Positions 40,904 through 49,825 of a DNA stretch of 64,000 bases are shown piece after piece. The notes beneath the pieces are model-generated. The model ran no database searches. It saw nothing but the letters and a program-made list of their open reading frames with translations, and was not told where the DNA came from. Position 1 is the first letter of the stretch. Every line of letters begins with the position of its first letter. The DNA is taken from the NCBI GenBank assembly GCA_017409205.1, contig JAFQTF010000035.1:1-64000 (forward strand), read 5' to 3'. Position numbers and translations under genes: made by a program. This stretch comes from Oscillospiraceae bacterium (GTDB lineage Bacteria > Bacillota > Clostridia > Oscillospirales > Oscillospiraceae).

Positions 40904-41590
40904 TTATTTCAGAAGAGAAATGATGTCGGAAAGAGAATCCGCCTTGGCATAGAGGATAGAAACCGTTTCTTCACCGGGCTGGTCCTGATCGGGGATCATA
41001 ACCGGGAGGCAACCTGCCCGGTAAGCGGAGAGGATACCGGTGGGAGAATCCTCCAGGGCCAGACATTCCTCCGGCCGCAGGTTCAGGGAAGCGGCGCCAT
41101 GGAGATAGATATCCGGAGCGGGCTTTCCGTTGGGAACACCGTAACCGCTGCAGAGTTTGTCAAACCGGTGCAGCAGGTTATGCACTGACAGGTGCCGGTG
41201 AATGTTTTCCATGGGGGAGGAAGAGGTGATGGCGGAAGCGATGCCATTAGCCTGCAGATGATCCATCAGCTGGAAAATGCCGGGCTTCACATCAATGCCG
41301 TATTTTTCGATGTGGGCATCCATCAGCTGGATGCGGCGGCTGCGCACAGCAGTGTAGGAAATGCCGGGGCCAAAGTATTCGGTGAGCTTTTCCTGACCGG
41401 CATTGCGGTTCAGGCTCCGCAGCCCCAGGGCCTGCTCTTTGGTCATGGGATACCCAAGGTCCCGGGCGGCTTCCATCCAGAACCGGGTGTACAGCTTTTC
41501 CGTATCCAGCACCAGGCCGTCCATATCAAACAGAACGCCGCGAATGGGGCACGATGTGCCCCATTCCGGATGATAGTAATGAACAGCCAT
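40904..41590 (-). CDS. HAD-family phosphatase/phosphomutase-like
   Basis: The 228-aa protein has HAD motif I FDMDGLVLDTE, motif II region ITSSSPMENI, and motif III/IV LEDSPTGILSAYRAG, with a four-helix cap between motifs I and II. This is the beta-phosphoglucomutase/sugar-phosphatase subfamily. The start ATG overlaps the GH3 stop by one base, so both are co-translated and it may process sugar phosphates released downstream of the glycosidase. Confidence 0.88.
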   Translation of the reverse strand: MAVHYYHPEWGTSCPIRGVLFDMDGLVLDTEKLYTRFWMEAARDLGYPMTKEQALGLRSLNRNAGQEKLTEYFGPGISYTAVRSRRIQLMDAHIEKYGIDVKPGIFQLMDHLQANGIASAITSSSPMENIHRHLSVHNLLHRFDKLCSGYGVPNGKPAPDIYLHGAASLNLRPEECLALEDSPTGILSAYRAGCLPVMIPDQDQPGEETVSILYAKADSLSDIISLLK

Positions 41591-43827
41591 TAGTAGCTCA
41601 GGCCGAAGTTCAGCTCGTAGTAGTTGCCGGCGGAATCCCGGTAGGCATAGGCCTTGCCGTTCTCGTCCTTCAGCTCTGCGGGCATGTACTGATCCTTGTC
41701 GTAACCGGGAACGTCGTTGGGGGAAATGCAGACGCCGTTTTCGTTGACAGCCAGGACCTCATCGCCCTTGGGCAGGGTGATGGGCAGCCGGCCTCTGGGA
41801 TTGTAGCGGCCGAAGATCACGTCCAGCGTGGCGGCGGGGTAGGTTTCGAAGCCTGCCAGCAATGCGTCAACATTGCGCTCCACGTTGCCCACCAGCCAGG
41901 CCAGGGGGAAGTTGATGTTGGAGATGACCTTGCCGCCCTTGGCATGGATGGCAGCGGCGATGTCAGCCAGCTTGTGGATGCCGGTCAGCGTGGTCTCCAG
42001 ATGGGTTTCCTTCATGGGACGGCAGAAGTCGTCTACGTTGGGTACTTCCTTGCCCTCGCAGATATCCAGCTCCAGATAGCCGGCAGTGGCGGTGAAGTAG
42101 TCGCCGGAGGAGGGATTCACGAACAGGATGGCAATGTCAGCTTCGTTGTAATCGTCCACCAGAGTGGCATCCTGGGCGACCATCTCTCTCAGTGCGGCAG
42201 TGGCCAGCTCGCCCTGCTTGGGATCCTTCTTGAAGGCTTCCACGTAGACCTTCTTGCCTTCTGCATTCAGAGGCAGAGTGCCGTCATTCTTCAGCAGGAC
42301 CACACTCTGACGGTGTGCCAGTTCGGCATCGGCCCAGTAGGGAGAAGCTTCCACGGTGGCCTTGGCAGCCTTGGCATCACGATAGGTATCTTCAAACATA
42401 CCCAGCTCGAACATTTCGGTCAGGGTACGGGAAACCGCACGGTTCAGAGCTTCGTCATTCAGAGTGACCATATCGGGGGTGAAGCCCTCGGGCAGTTCAT
42501 GGGTCTCATAGTAGCCGTTGGTGGCACGGTCGTAAGCCTGACGGCCGTATTCATTGTCATACAGGCCGGAGATCACATCCACGCCGGCGTTATTGACAGC
42601 AAAGCCGATACGCTCGGCCTCATCCAGCATCTCAACACCCCACTTCATATTGTGGACGATGCCGGTGTCGGAGTTGATGTAACCCTTGAAGCCCATCTGG
42701 CCACGGAGAATATCGTGGATGAAGACCCGGTTGTAGGCAAAGCCGTAGGGATCGAACCGGACATCCTTGCCCTCGCAGTCCTGCTGGACAGCAGACTTGG
42801 CAGCGGCGGGCTTGGAGTAGTAGGGCATGATGGAAGAAGTGTTCTTGGCGACTGCAGAGGTAAAGCCGGGAATGTGGTACTTCTGCAGGGAGCCGGGGGT
42901 GGCGTAGACATTCCACTGGCCTGCGGCGTAGTGGGGGTCAAAGCCGTTCTCGCGGGGACCGCCGCCGGGGAAGTGCTTGGTGGTGACAGCAACGCCGTTT
43001 TTGGTGACACCGTCATCGCTGCCCTGAATTCTGGGGATGATATGCTCAGCGATCTGGCAGATCAGCGCGGGATCCTCACCGAAGGTGCCGTAGGAACGCT
43101 GCCAGCGGGGATCGGACATGCAGTCCACCATGTACATATAGCCCTTGCGCAGGTTGCAGGCTTCCCAGCTTTCCCGGGTAGCTTCGGCCCACTTGTCGGC
43201 CACTTCGATGCCGCTGCCCTTGACGGCGGCTGCAATGCCCAGTGTGCCGGGCCAGGTGGGGAATACGCCGCCGGCATCGTTCATGCCGAAGACGATCTCA
43301 CCGTTTTCGTTACGGGAATTGGAGGCAGCCTGAACGGGAACGAAGCGCTCGCACTCTTCGGCGATGGCCTGCAGCTGGTTCAGGTAGTCAGCCAGATCAT
43401 CGGGCTGGGCGTTTTCACGGAGAATGGTGTGGCGGGCAAACCAGTCCTTGATGAGGGTGGTGGTGCCGGGCAGCTTCTGCTCGCCGAAGATGGTCTTCTG
43501 GTTCACTTCGGCTTCGTCCACACAGCCGGATTCATCGGCAACGGCCACATGGCCTTTCAGACGAGCGGAGGGATACTTGGGGCCCATGCGCCAGTCAGAG
43601 ATGAACAGCTGGCCGATCTTTTCGTCCACGGTCATCAGTTTGACATATTCGGCAGCGCGCTCTGCACTGGGCAGGCGCCAGTCATTGACCGGGGAGACGG
43701 TTCCAGTGCCGTCAATGTCCTTAAAATACAGACCATCCTGCTGGATAACGGGACGGGTGAGGGTGGTAATGGTGGGGCCATTGGGGTTATGGTAGGTCTT
43801 GAAATTGTCACTTGCCTTGATTGCCAT
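41590..43827 (-). CDS. glycoside hydrolase family 3 (beta-glucosidase-like)
   Basis: The 745-aa protein starts at ATG 43827 behind GGAGGAATTAC. The N-terminal GH3 barrel contains TKHFPGGGPREN and the likely nucleophile Asp387 in GYINSDTGIV. The alpha/beta sandwich domain follows (SVVLLKNDGTLPL, then LVGNVERNVDALLAGFETYP and GRYNPRGRLPITLP). There is no signal peptide, so it acts on imported glycosides. Family members cleave terminal beta-glucose, xylose or N-acetylglucosamine; specificity is not readable here. It is followed by the HAD gene. Confidence 0.92.
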   Translation of the reverse strand: MAIKASDNFKTYHNPNGPTITTLTRPVIQQDGLYFKDIDGTGTVSPVNDWRLPSAERAAEYVKLMTVDEKIGQLFISDWRMGPKYPSARLKGHVAVADESGCVDEAEVNQKTIFGEQKLPGTTTLIKDWFARHTILRENAQPDDLADYLNQLQAIAEECERFVPVQAASNSRNENGEIVFGMNDAGGVFPTWPGTLGIAAAVKGSGIEVADKWAEATRESWEACNLRKGYMYMVDCMSDPRWQRSYGTFGEDPALICQIAEHIIPRIQGSDDGVTKNGVAVTTKHFPGGGPRENGFDPHYAAGQWNVYATPGSLQKYHIPGFTSAVAKNTSSIMPYYSKPAAAKSAVQQDCEGKDVRFDPYGFAYNRVFIHDILRGQMGFKGYINSDTGIVHNMKWGVEMLDEAERIGFAVNNAGVDVISGLYDNEYGRQAYDRATNGYYETHELPEGFTPDMVTLNDEALNRAVSRTLTEMFELGMFEDTYRDAKAAKATVEASPYWADAELAHRQSVVLLKNDGTLPLNAEGKKVYVEAFKKDPKQGELATAALREMVAQDATLVDDYNEADIAILFVNPSSGDYFTATAGYLELDICEGKEVPNVDDFCRPMKETHLETTLTGIHKLADIAAAIHAKGGKVISNINFPLAWLVGNVERNVDALLAGFETYPAATLDVIFGRYNPRGRLPITLPKGDEVLAVNENGVCISPNDVPGYDKDQYMPAELKDENGKAYAYRDSAGNYYELNFGLSY

Positions 43828-44005
43828 TGTAATTCCTCCGAATCGAATATTGGTATAAAACCATACAAAATAATTATAATGTTTTTTGGGGGAAAAACCT
43901 AGTAGCATTTTACCAGAAATTAGCCCGACGAATTTTGTGAAGAGTAACGGGGCGGCACATGATTTACCGGCACCCGGAAATACTAGCCGGGTAAGGGGGT
44001 GGCAC

Positions 44006-45088
44006 ATGGAGCGGTTCAACAGCGCAACGATGGTGATCTCCGGAAAAGGCGCACTGGCAACGCTGAAGGAACAGCGGTGCAGGCGGCTTCTGGTGGTGAC
44101 GGACGAAATGCGGATGCAAAACGGACAGGCGCGGCAGACGGCAGCTGCGGCTGGCTGTGAAACGGTGGCGTACTATGATGCTGTGGCGCCGGAACCAACC
44201 ATGAAACAGGCTGTGGAGGGGGCGGAGGAGATAAAACGGTTTTCTCCGGATCTGGTGGCAGCGGTGGGGGGCAGAAATGTGCTGGACTGCGCCAAGGCGA
44301 TGGTCTGCTTTTCCCGGCAGGACTGTATTCTGGCTGCGGTGCCTACCCGGCTGACAGGCGGTGCCGAAGTGGCGGATCAGGTGCTTCTGAATCATAACCA
44401 CTGCCGGCATCTGCTGCAGGATGACCGGATGCGGCCTGATTTGGCGGTGCTGGAACCGGGATTTGGAAGGCTGCTGACCAGGCGGGAAATTGGAGAAGGG
44501 GGATTTGCGCTCCTGTCGGCCAGCGCGGAGGCATATTCCGCCGGAAACAGGGGCATGCTAACGGAGATCCATGCCAGAGAGGCCTTTTCCGCTGTCTGGG
44601 GGGCGCTTCCGGCTGCACTGTTGGGAAATGAGGCGGCCCGGCAGCGTATGCAGACAGCATCAGTATTGGCGGGAATGGCATGGAATACCGTGGGGATGGG
44701 ACTTTGCCATGCTCTGGAGAACAGCCTGGGCTGTCTGCTCCATCTGCCCCGGGGATGCCTGGCCGGGATTCTGCTGCCGGCGGTGATGGGCTGCAATGCC
44801 TATGCCGTTGGTCAGCGTTACGCAGAACTGGCCCGGGCGGCGGGGATGGGCGGCAGCAGCGAGGGGATCGGTGTACGGAATCTGAAAATGGGGCTGATCC
44901 GGCTGCGGCGGGAGATGGGGATGCCGGGAACCCTGACGCAGGCTGGTGTGCCCCCCAGGAAGGTCTGGGATCAGGTGGGCCGGATTGTGGCATTGACCCT
45001 GGAGGATCCTGCCTGCCGGAACAATCCGGTGGCGGCAGATGATTTTGTGGTCAGGCGGATCCTGGAGGAGATCACGGGACGCTTATAA
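44006..45088 (+). CDS. iron-containing alcohol-dehydrogenase-like protein, metal site degenerate
   Basis: The 360-aa protein starts at ATG 44006 (AAGGGGG upstream). It aligns with group III Fe-ADHs and relatives: VAPEPTMKQAVEG, GGRNVLDCAKAM (for GGGSPMDAAKA), PTRLTGGAEV and GLCHALENSLGCLLHLPRG. Of the four metal ligands in FucO-type enzymes only the first His of the last motif remains: Asp and His of DALTH are Ala and Ala in ALLSASAEAY, and PHG is PRG. Normal alcohol oxidation is therefore unlikely. It is directly followed by a microcompartment vertex-like protein. Confidence 0.8.
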   Translation: MERFNSATMVISGKGALATLKEQRCRRLLVVTDEMRMQNGQARQTAAAAGCETVAYYDAVAPEPTMKQAVEGAEEIKRFSPDLVAAVGGRNVLDCAKAMVCFSRQDCILAAVPTRLTGGAEVADQVLLNHNHCRHLLQDDRMRPDLAVLEPGFGRLLTRREIGEGGFALLSASAEAYSAGNRGMLTEIHAREAFSAVWGALPAALLGNEAARQRMQTASVLAGMAWNTVGMGLCHALENSLGCLLHLPRGCLAGILLPAVMGCNAYAVGQRYAELARAAGMGGSSEGIGVRNLKMGLIRLRREMGMPGTLTQAGVPPRKVWDQVGRIVALTLEDPACRNNPVAADDFVVRRILEEITGRL

Positions 45089-45106
45089 TTTGAGGAGGAA
45101 ACGGAT

Positions 45107-45334
45107 ATGAAACTGGGAAAGGTGACCGGACAGGTCGCACTGGGAAAAACAGCAGAGGCACTGGAAAACGCCAACATTCTGATGGTGGATATCGATGGCA
45201 ATGACATTGCGGCTCTGGATCGGGCAGGCGCAAAGACCGGCGACCGGGTACTGCTGGCAACCAGCCGGGCAGCGGCACGATACTCCATGGAGGCGCCGGC
45301 AGATGCCGTGGTGGTGGCCGTGGTGAAAGAGTAG
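45107..45334 (+). CDS. EutN/CcmL-like microcompartment vertex protein
   Basis: The 75-aa protein MKLGKVTGQVALGKTAEALE...AGAKTGDRVLLATSRAAARYSM...ADAVVVAVVKE shows the EutN/CcmL fold pattern: MxxGxVxGxVxxT start, the GxGDxVLxxxGxAAR motif and the P-D-A-x-I-V-x-I-V end. It is shorter than usual (85-100 aa). EutN/CcmL pentamers cap the vertices of bacterial microcompartments. No hexameric shell protein or signature enzyme is in the window; the only partner is the degenerate Fe-ADH 19 nt upstream. Confidence 0.85.
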   Translation: MKLGKVTGQVALGKTAEALENANILMVDIDGNDIAALDRAGAKTGDRVLLATSRAAARYSMEAPADAVVVAVVKE

Positions 45335-45352
45335 AGAAACACCATTTTTCTG

Positions 45353-45382
45353 TTGACAAATCCGGGAGGATAAGGCTATAAT
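45353..45382 (+). promoter_or_regulatory. promoter of the metG T-box transcript
   Basis: TTGACA (45353-45358) -18 bp- TATAAT (45377-45382). Confidence 0.8.
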
Positions 45383-45388
45383 AACAAA

Positions 45389-45750
45389 GTTATGGAAAAA
45401 GCTGTGAAGGGAAGAGTAGGCTTTGAAAACCGGTCAGAGAGCCCCGGAAGGTGTGAGGGGGCACGGCGGAAGGAGCGGAACATGGTCCCGGAGCTGGACA
45501 GCCGACTGATTAGGCTGCCCCGGTGCGCCCGTTAACGCGTTTTGAGTCGTCATCATTCTCTAACCCAAAAACGGGGCCCCGCAAGACGGATGGCCTTTAT
45601 GGGGAAGAGAAAATGCCAAGCCACTGGATTTCCTGTTTGCGGGAAATGGAGCGGTGTGGCCTGTGTGTTGACGAGAATCAAGGTGGTACCGCGTCAATTT
45701 GTAAAAATTGCCGCCCTTGGGTTTGACTCAGGGGCGGCTTTCGATTTTAG
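45389..45750 (+). ncRNA. T-box riboswitch (methionine)
   Basis: The leader contains the T-box core AAGGTGGTACCGCG at 45680-45693 and a Stem I region with AGAGAG and CCGTTAACG. A terminator, GCCGCCCTT (45710-45718) with AGGGGCGGC (45730-45738) and T-rich tail, precedes metG. Uncharged tRNA-Met is expected to pair with the specifier and the T-box and to allow read-through. The ATG in GGAACATGG (45479-45487) is a candidate specifier codon. Confidence 0.9.
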
Positions 45751-45763
45751 GAGGAAAAGAATC

Positions 45764-47722
45764 ATGTGCGAAAAGTGCAAAGGTAATTACTACATTACCA
45801 CCCCCATCTATTACCCTTCCGCCAAGCTGCATATCGGCCATGCCTACTGTACTGTGGCTACCGATGCTATGGCCCGGTTCAAGCGGCTGCAGGGCTACAA
45901 TGTCAAGTTCCTGACCGGCACCGATGAGCACGGCCAGAAGATCGAGGACAAGGCCAAGGAGGCAGGTGTCACCCCCCAGCAGTATGTGGATGACATCGTT
46001 ACCGGCGAGGGCGGTGTTCTGGATCTGTGGAAGCTGATGAACATTTCCTATGACCGTTTCATCCGCACCACCGATGACTACCATGTGGAAGCCATCCAGA
46101 AGATCTTCAAGAAGATGTACGACAAGGGCGACATCTACAAGGGCGCCTACAAGGGCAAGTACTGCAAGCCCTGTGAATCCTTCTGGACTGAGAGCCAGCT
46201 GAAGGACGGCAAGTGCCCCGACTGCGGCCGGGATGTTATGGATGCCGAGGAAGAGGCTTATTTCTTCCGTCTGTCCAAGTACGCTGACCGGATCCAGGAC
46301 CTGCTGGAGAACACCGATTTCCTGGAGCCCCGGAGCCGCGTGTCCGAAATGGTAAACAACTTTATTAAGCCCGGTCTGGAAGATCTGTGCGTATCCCGCA
46401 CCAGCTTCACCTGGGGCGTTCCCGTGGACTTTGATCCCGGCCACGTGGTCTATGTCTGGATCGACGCCCTGTTCAACTACATGACCGCACTGGGCTTTGA
46501 AAACGACAAATATCACGATCTGGAGGAGTTCTGGCCCGCAGATGTCCACTTCATCGGCAAGGAGATCGTCCGGTTCCATTCCATCATCTGGCCCGCCATG
46601 CTGATGAGCCTGGATCTGCCCCTGCCCAAGAAGGTCTACGGCCACGGCTGGCTGCTGCTGGACGGCGGTAAGATGAGTAAGTCCAAGGGCAATGTGGTGG
46701 ATCCCTACATCCTGTCCGAGCGGTTCGGCGTGGATGCCCTGCGGTTCTTCCTGCTGCGTTCCTTCCCCTTCGGCTCCGACGGCAACTTCTCCAATGAACT
46801 GCTGATCAACACCATCAATGTGGATCTGGCCAATGACCTGGGCAATCTGGTATCCCGTACCGTGGCCATGGCACAGAAGTACTTTGGCGAGCATCTGCCC
46901 GCTGAGCAGACTGAGAATCCCGAAATGGACACTGAGCTGGTGACGATGGTCTCCACCCTGCGGGACCGTTACGAGGAGCAGATGGAGAAGTTTGCTTTCC
47001 AGAATGCACTGGCAGAGATCTTCAAGGTCATTTCCCGGGCCAACAAGTATATCGATGAGAACACCCCCTGGGTGCTGGCAAAGAGCGAGGAGCTGAAGCC
47101 CCGCCTGGCAAAAGTGCTGTACAACCTGCTGGAGACCGTCCGTGTCTGCGCAGGTCTGCTGACCCCCTTCATGCCCGCAACTTCCGAGGAGATCGCTCGC
47201 CGTCTTGGCGGCGCTGCCATGGACTGGGACAGCCTGAATGTCTATGGCGTTCTGCCTGCCGATGTGGCAACTGTTGCCGGTCCCGCCCTGTTCCCCAGAA
47301 TTGACATGGAAAAGGAGCTGGCTGCACTGGAAGAGCTGAACAAGCCTGCCAAGCCCGCACTGGAGATCGAACCCTATGCAGAAGAGAAGGTGGATTTCGA
47401 TACCTTCTGCAAGTCCGACTTCCGCGCTGTGAAGGTCAAGGAGTGCAAGAACGTGAAGAAGTCCGACAAGCTGCTGCAGTTCACGCTGGATGACGGAACC
47501 GGTACCGACCGCCAGATTCTCTCCGGCATTGCCAAGTACTATAAAGCTGAGGATCTCATCGGCAAGACCCTGGTGGCCATCACCAATCTGCCCCCTCGGA
47601 AAATGATGGGCCGGGAATCCTGCGGTATGCTGCTGAGCGCTGTCCACACCGAGAACGGAGAGGAAAAGCTGAATCTGATCATGATCGATGATGCAATCCC
47701 CGCCGGCGCAAAGCTCTGCTAA
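45764..47722 (+). CDS. metG: methionine-tRNA ligase
   Basis: The 652-aa class I synthetase starts at ATG 45764 (GGAGGAAAAGAATC upstream). HIGH is in AKLHIGHAYCT near residue 22, a zinc-binding knuckle CKPCESFW...CPDCGRD near 130-150, KMSKS in GGKMSKSKGNVVDP near 305, and a C-terminal EMAPII/Trbp111 tRNA-binding domain from about 545 (DFDTFCKSDFRAVKVKECKNV). It charges tRNA-Met. It is under T-box control. Confidence 0.97.
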   Translation: MCEKCKGNYYITTPIYYPSAKLHIGHAYCTVATDAMARFKRLQGYNVKFLTGTDEHGQKIEDKAKEAGVTPQQYVDDIVTGEGGVLDLWKLMNISYDRFIRTTDDYHVEAIQKIFKKMYDKGDIYKGAYKGKYCKPCESFWTESQLKDGKCPDCGRDVMDAEEEAYFFRLSKYADRIQDLLENTDFLEPRSRVSEMVNNFIKPGLEDLCVSRTSFTWGVPVDFDPGHVVYVWIDALFNYMTALGFENDKYHDLEEFWPADVHFIGKEIVRFHSIIWPAMLMSLDLPLPKKVYGHGWLLLDGGKMSKSKGNVVDPYILSERFGVDALRFFLLRSFPFGSDGNFSNELLINTINVDLANDLGNLVSRTVAMAQKYFGEHLPAEQTENPEMDTELVTMVSTLRDRYEEQMEKFAFQNALAEIFKVISRANKYIDENTPWVLAKSEELKPRLAKVLYNLLETVRVCAGLLTPFMPATSEEIARRLGGAAMDWDSLNVYGVLPADVATVAGPALFPRIDMEKELAALEELNKPAKPALEIEPYAEEKVDFDTFCKSDFRAVKVKECKNVKKSDKLLQFTLDDGTGTDRQILSGIAKYYKAEDLIGKTLVAITNLPPRKMMGRESCGMLLSAVHTENGEEKLNLIMIDDAIPAGAKLC

Positions 47723-47814
47723 GGTGGCTGCTGACAATGCGTTACGGACTGCAGAGAATGCGGAAACATCCTTTGGGTCCCCCCGACCATGACTACAGTG
47801 ATAAATGACCAATA

Positions 47815-47854
47815 AAAACGGCCCTGCGGAATTATCCGCAGGGCTGTTTTTGCA
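47815..47854. terminator. bidirectional terminator between metG and the beta-helix lipoprotein gene
   Basis: GCCCTGCGGA (47821-47830) pairs with TCCGCAGGGC (47835-47844); A-run on the left and TGTTTTTG on the right. Confidence 0.85.
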
Positions 47855-47856
47855 TT

Positions 47857-49557
47857 TTATGCCGCAGAACTGACACCGGAGAAGAAGTTGACCATGTCGT
47901 TCATATAAAAATCGGTACTGGATTTGCCGGAGGAGGAATTGCCGCGGCTGCCGAAACCACCCTGGGGCATTTCAGGCAATTCTTCCTGAGGGAATGTCTC
48001 TCCTTCAGATAATCCGGGGCGTTCCATGCCTTCGGGGATGGCGGGCATTTCACCGTCAAATCCCTCCGGGGGAGTCATACCTTCCGGCCGCTGTCCCGGA
48101 CTGCCCATCCGGAAAGGATCAAAGCCCTCTGGCAGGTTTTCGGTATCAAAGCCTTCCGGCATCTGGCCGGGTTCAAATCCTTCGGGTATGTTTTCGGGAT
48201 CAAAATTACCGGGCATGCCGCCGGGATGGCCACCGAAGCCTCCGGGCCCCTGCATCACATCAGTACCGGCATAGACCATCTGAGTGTCATCGATGAAAAT
48301 GTGGTAAGTCTCACCCTGGGTCAGTGCAGGGGAAGACAGGATCATGCCGCTGAAGGGCCGAAGGTGTTCTCCTTCCGGCGTGAAGGAAAACACTTCCATG
48401 CCGTCCTGCGTAGTGATCTTGATTTCGGAACCGGCACGCTGCTGGGAGGCAAACTGCAGATTCATGGTAACCTGTTTGGAATCGCTTTCTGCCCAATCCA
48501 TGGTGGAACCCAGGGCGATGACAGTGCCGCCGTGGATATAGGAGCCCAGGTCGGCATCCATGCCGGCATCGGCACCGGGATTGGCGAACGCTGTGACGAT
48601 GCCGCCGTTGATTACCAGAAAGCCGTTGGAATCAATGCCGTCACCCTCGGCACCCAGGCCTGCCAGAATGGTCAGGATTCCGCCGTTGATGGTGGTGACG
48701 GAGACACCGTCCTCATTGGTGTTGATACCATCGTTGCCGGAACGGATGGTGATATCACTGCCGTTGACAGTCAGGTGCAGCTCGGTATCCAGACCCTCGT
48801 TGTCCGCAGAGAGCACAAGGGAACCGCTGCCCCATACATTCATGGACATATAGGCGTAGATGGCACCGTCCTGCTTCCACAGCTTCTTTTCTCCCTCGGA
48901 ATCTTTATAGATCTTGGCCACATGGGAACCGCTGACGGTATTATTGCCTTCCAGAATCAGGTTGGCGCCGGCAGCGGAGGTATCCACCTGGGCCGTTGCC
49001 GCAGATACAGACCACATTCCGTCGCACTCATAGGTGTTCAGGAATAAAATGGCAGGTGCCACGGTACAGGAAATGTCCACACCATCCAGAATCAGTTCAA
49101 CCACAGCGTCGGGGTTTTCATAGGCGGTGCTTCCAAGGTCAATGCGGATCTGGCCGGCAGACAGGCTGCCGCTGAGGCGGTAGGCTCCGGGAGCGGTGAT
49201 ATTTACAACGGTATGGGCAGCAGCTTCTTCGGCGGTGTGACGCTCCCAATCTTCGCCCTCACCGTAGGGATTGCCGCTGCTGTAGGAATCCCGGTCTTCA
49301 TAATAGATGATGTCATGGGAGGTAAAAACGGCATCGGTTTCTCCGCCGCCGTTTATGGTGATCCCCTCATCGGACAGGGAAATGATGGTTTCGGAATCAA
49401 ACCGGGAGACATGGTTCTGGAAATTCGGTTCCGGAGCAGCCGGAGGCAGGGTTTCTGCTTCCGGGGCGGTTGTTGCCGGAGAAATTTCTGTTACAGGATC
49501 GCTGCCGCAGCCGGCCAGCAGCAGGACACACAGCAGCAGGGAAAGGAGCTGCTTCAT
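47857..49557 (-). CDS. Cthe_2159-like beta-helix carbohydrate-binding lipoprotein
   Basis: The 566-aa protein has a lipoprotein signal (LLLAGCGS, Cys about 17). It then carries a long domain with Asn/Gly/Asp-rich turns typical of right-handed beta-helices (NVWGSGSLVLSADNEGLDTE, GNDGINTNEDGVSVTTINGG, AEGDGIDSNGFLVINGG). This matches the calcium-binding Cthe_2159 family (polygalacturonate/cellulose binding). The C-terminal ~130 residues are low-complexity, with repeated PEGF/MPEGFD units, probably a wall-spanning or flexible tail. It is exported and membrane-tethered. It is monocistronic. Confidence 0.8.
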   Translation of the reverse strand: MKQLLSLLLCVLLLAGCGSDPVTEISPATTAPEAETLPPAAPEPNFQNHVSRFDSETIISLSDEGITINGGGETDAVFTSHDIIYYEDRDSYSSGNPYGEGEDWERHTAEEAAAHTVVNITAPGAYRLSGSLSAGQIRIDLGSTAYENPDAVVELILDGVDISCTVAPAILFLNTYECDGMWSVSAATAQVDTSAAGANLILEGNNTVSGSHVAKIYKDSEGEKKLWKQDGAIYAYMSMNVWGSGSLVLSADNEGLDTELHLTVNGSDITIRSGNDGINTNEDGVSVTTINGGILTILAGLGAEGDGIDSNGFLVINGGIVTAFANPGADAGMDADLGSYIHGGTVIALGSTMDWAESDSKQVTMNLQFASQQRAGSEIKITTQDGMEVFSFTPEGEHLRPFSGMILSSPALTQGETYHIFIDDTQMVYAGTDVMQGPGGFGGHPGGMPGNFDPENIPEGFEPGQMPEGFDTENLPEGFDPFRMGSPGQRPEGMTPPEGFDGEMPAIPEGMERPGLSEGETFPQEELPEMPQGGFGSRGNSSSGKSSTDFYMNDMVNFFSGVSSAA

Positions 49558-49769
49558 AATATACCTTCTTTCGGGTAGGGAAGATGGAAACAGAATACCA
49601 CATCAGCCTTAAGGGATTCTGAAATATGGCAGGTGCCCTGTTTGCCGGACAGCTCCTGCAACCGCTGGGTGACAAAACCATGGCAGGCAGCCGCCATAAG
49701 GAGGCTGCAACGGTTTCGGACCATGAAATGGCCGAACCGATATACTGCCTGTATAAGCAATCCTTTAAA

Positions 49770-49816
49770 AAAGAGCCACCCGGGGAACAGTGAAAGAACT
49801 GTTCCCCGGGTGTTTT
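49770..49816. terminator. strong bidirectional terminator
   Basis: CACCCGGGGAACAG pairs perfectly with CTGTTCCCCGGGTG, with A/T runs on both sides. It ends the ABC exporter operon on the minus strand. Confidence 0.85.
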
Positions 49817-49825
49817 TTGCTTGTC

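Noticed and set aside
45728..47812. 694-codon minus-strand ORF opposite metG
   Set aside because: Antisense shadow of metG. No ribosome-binding site and no recognisable domain.
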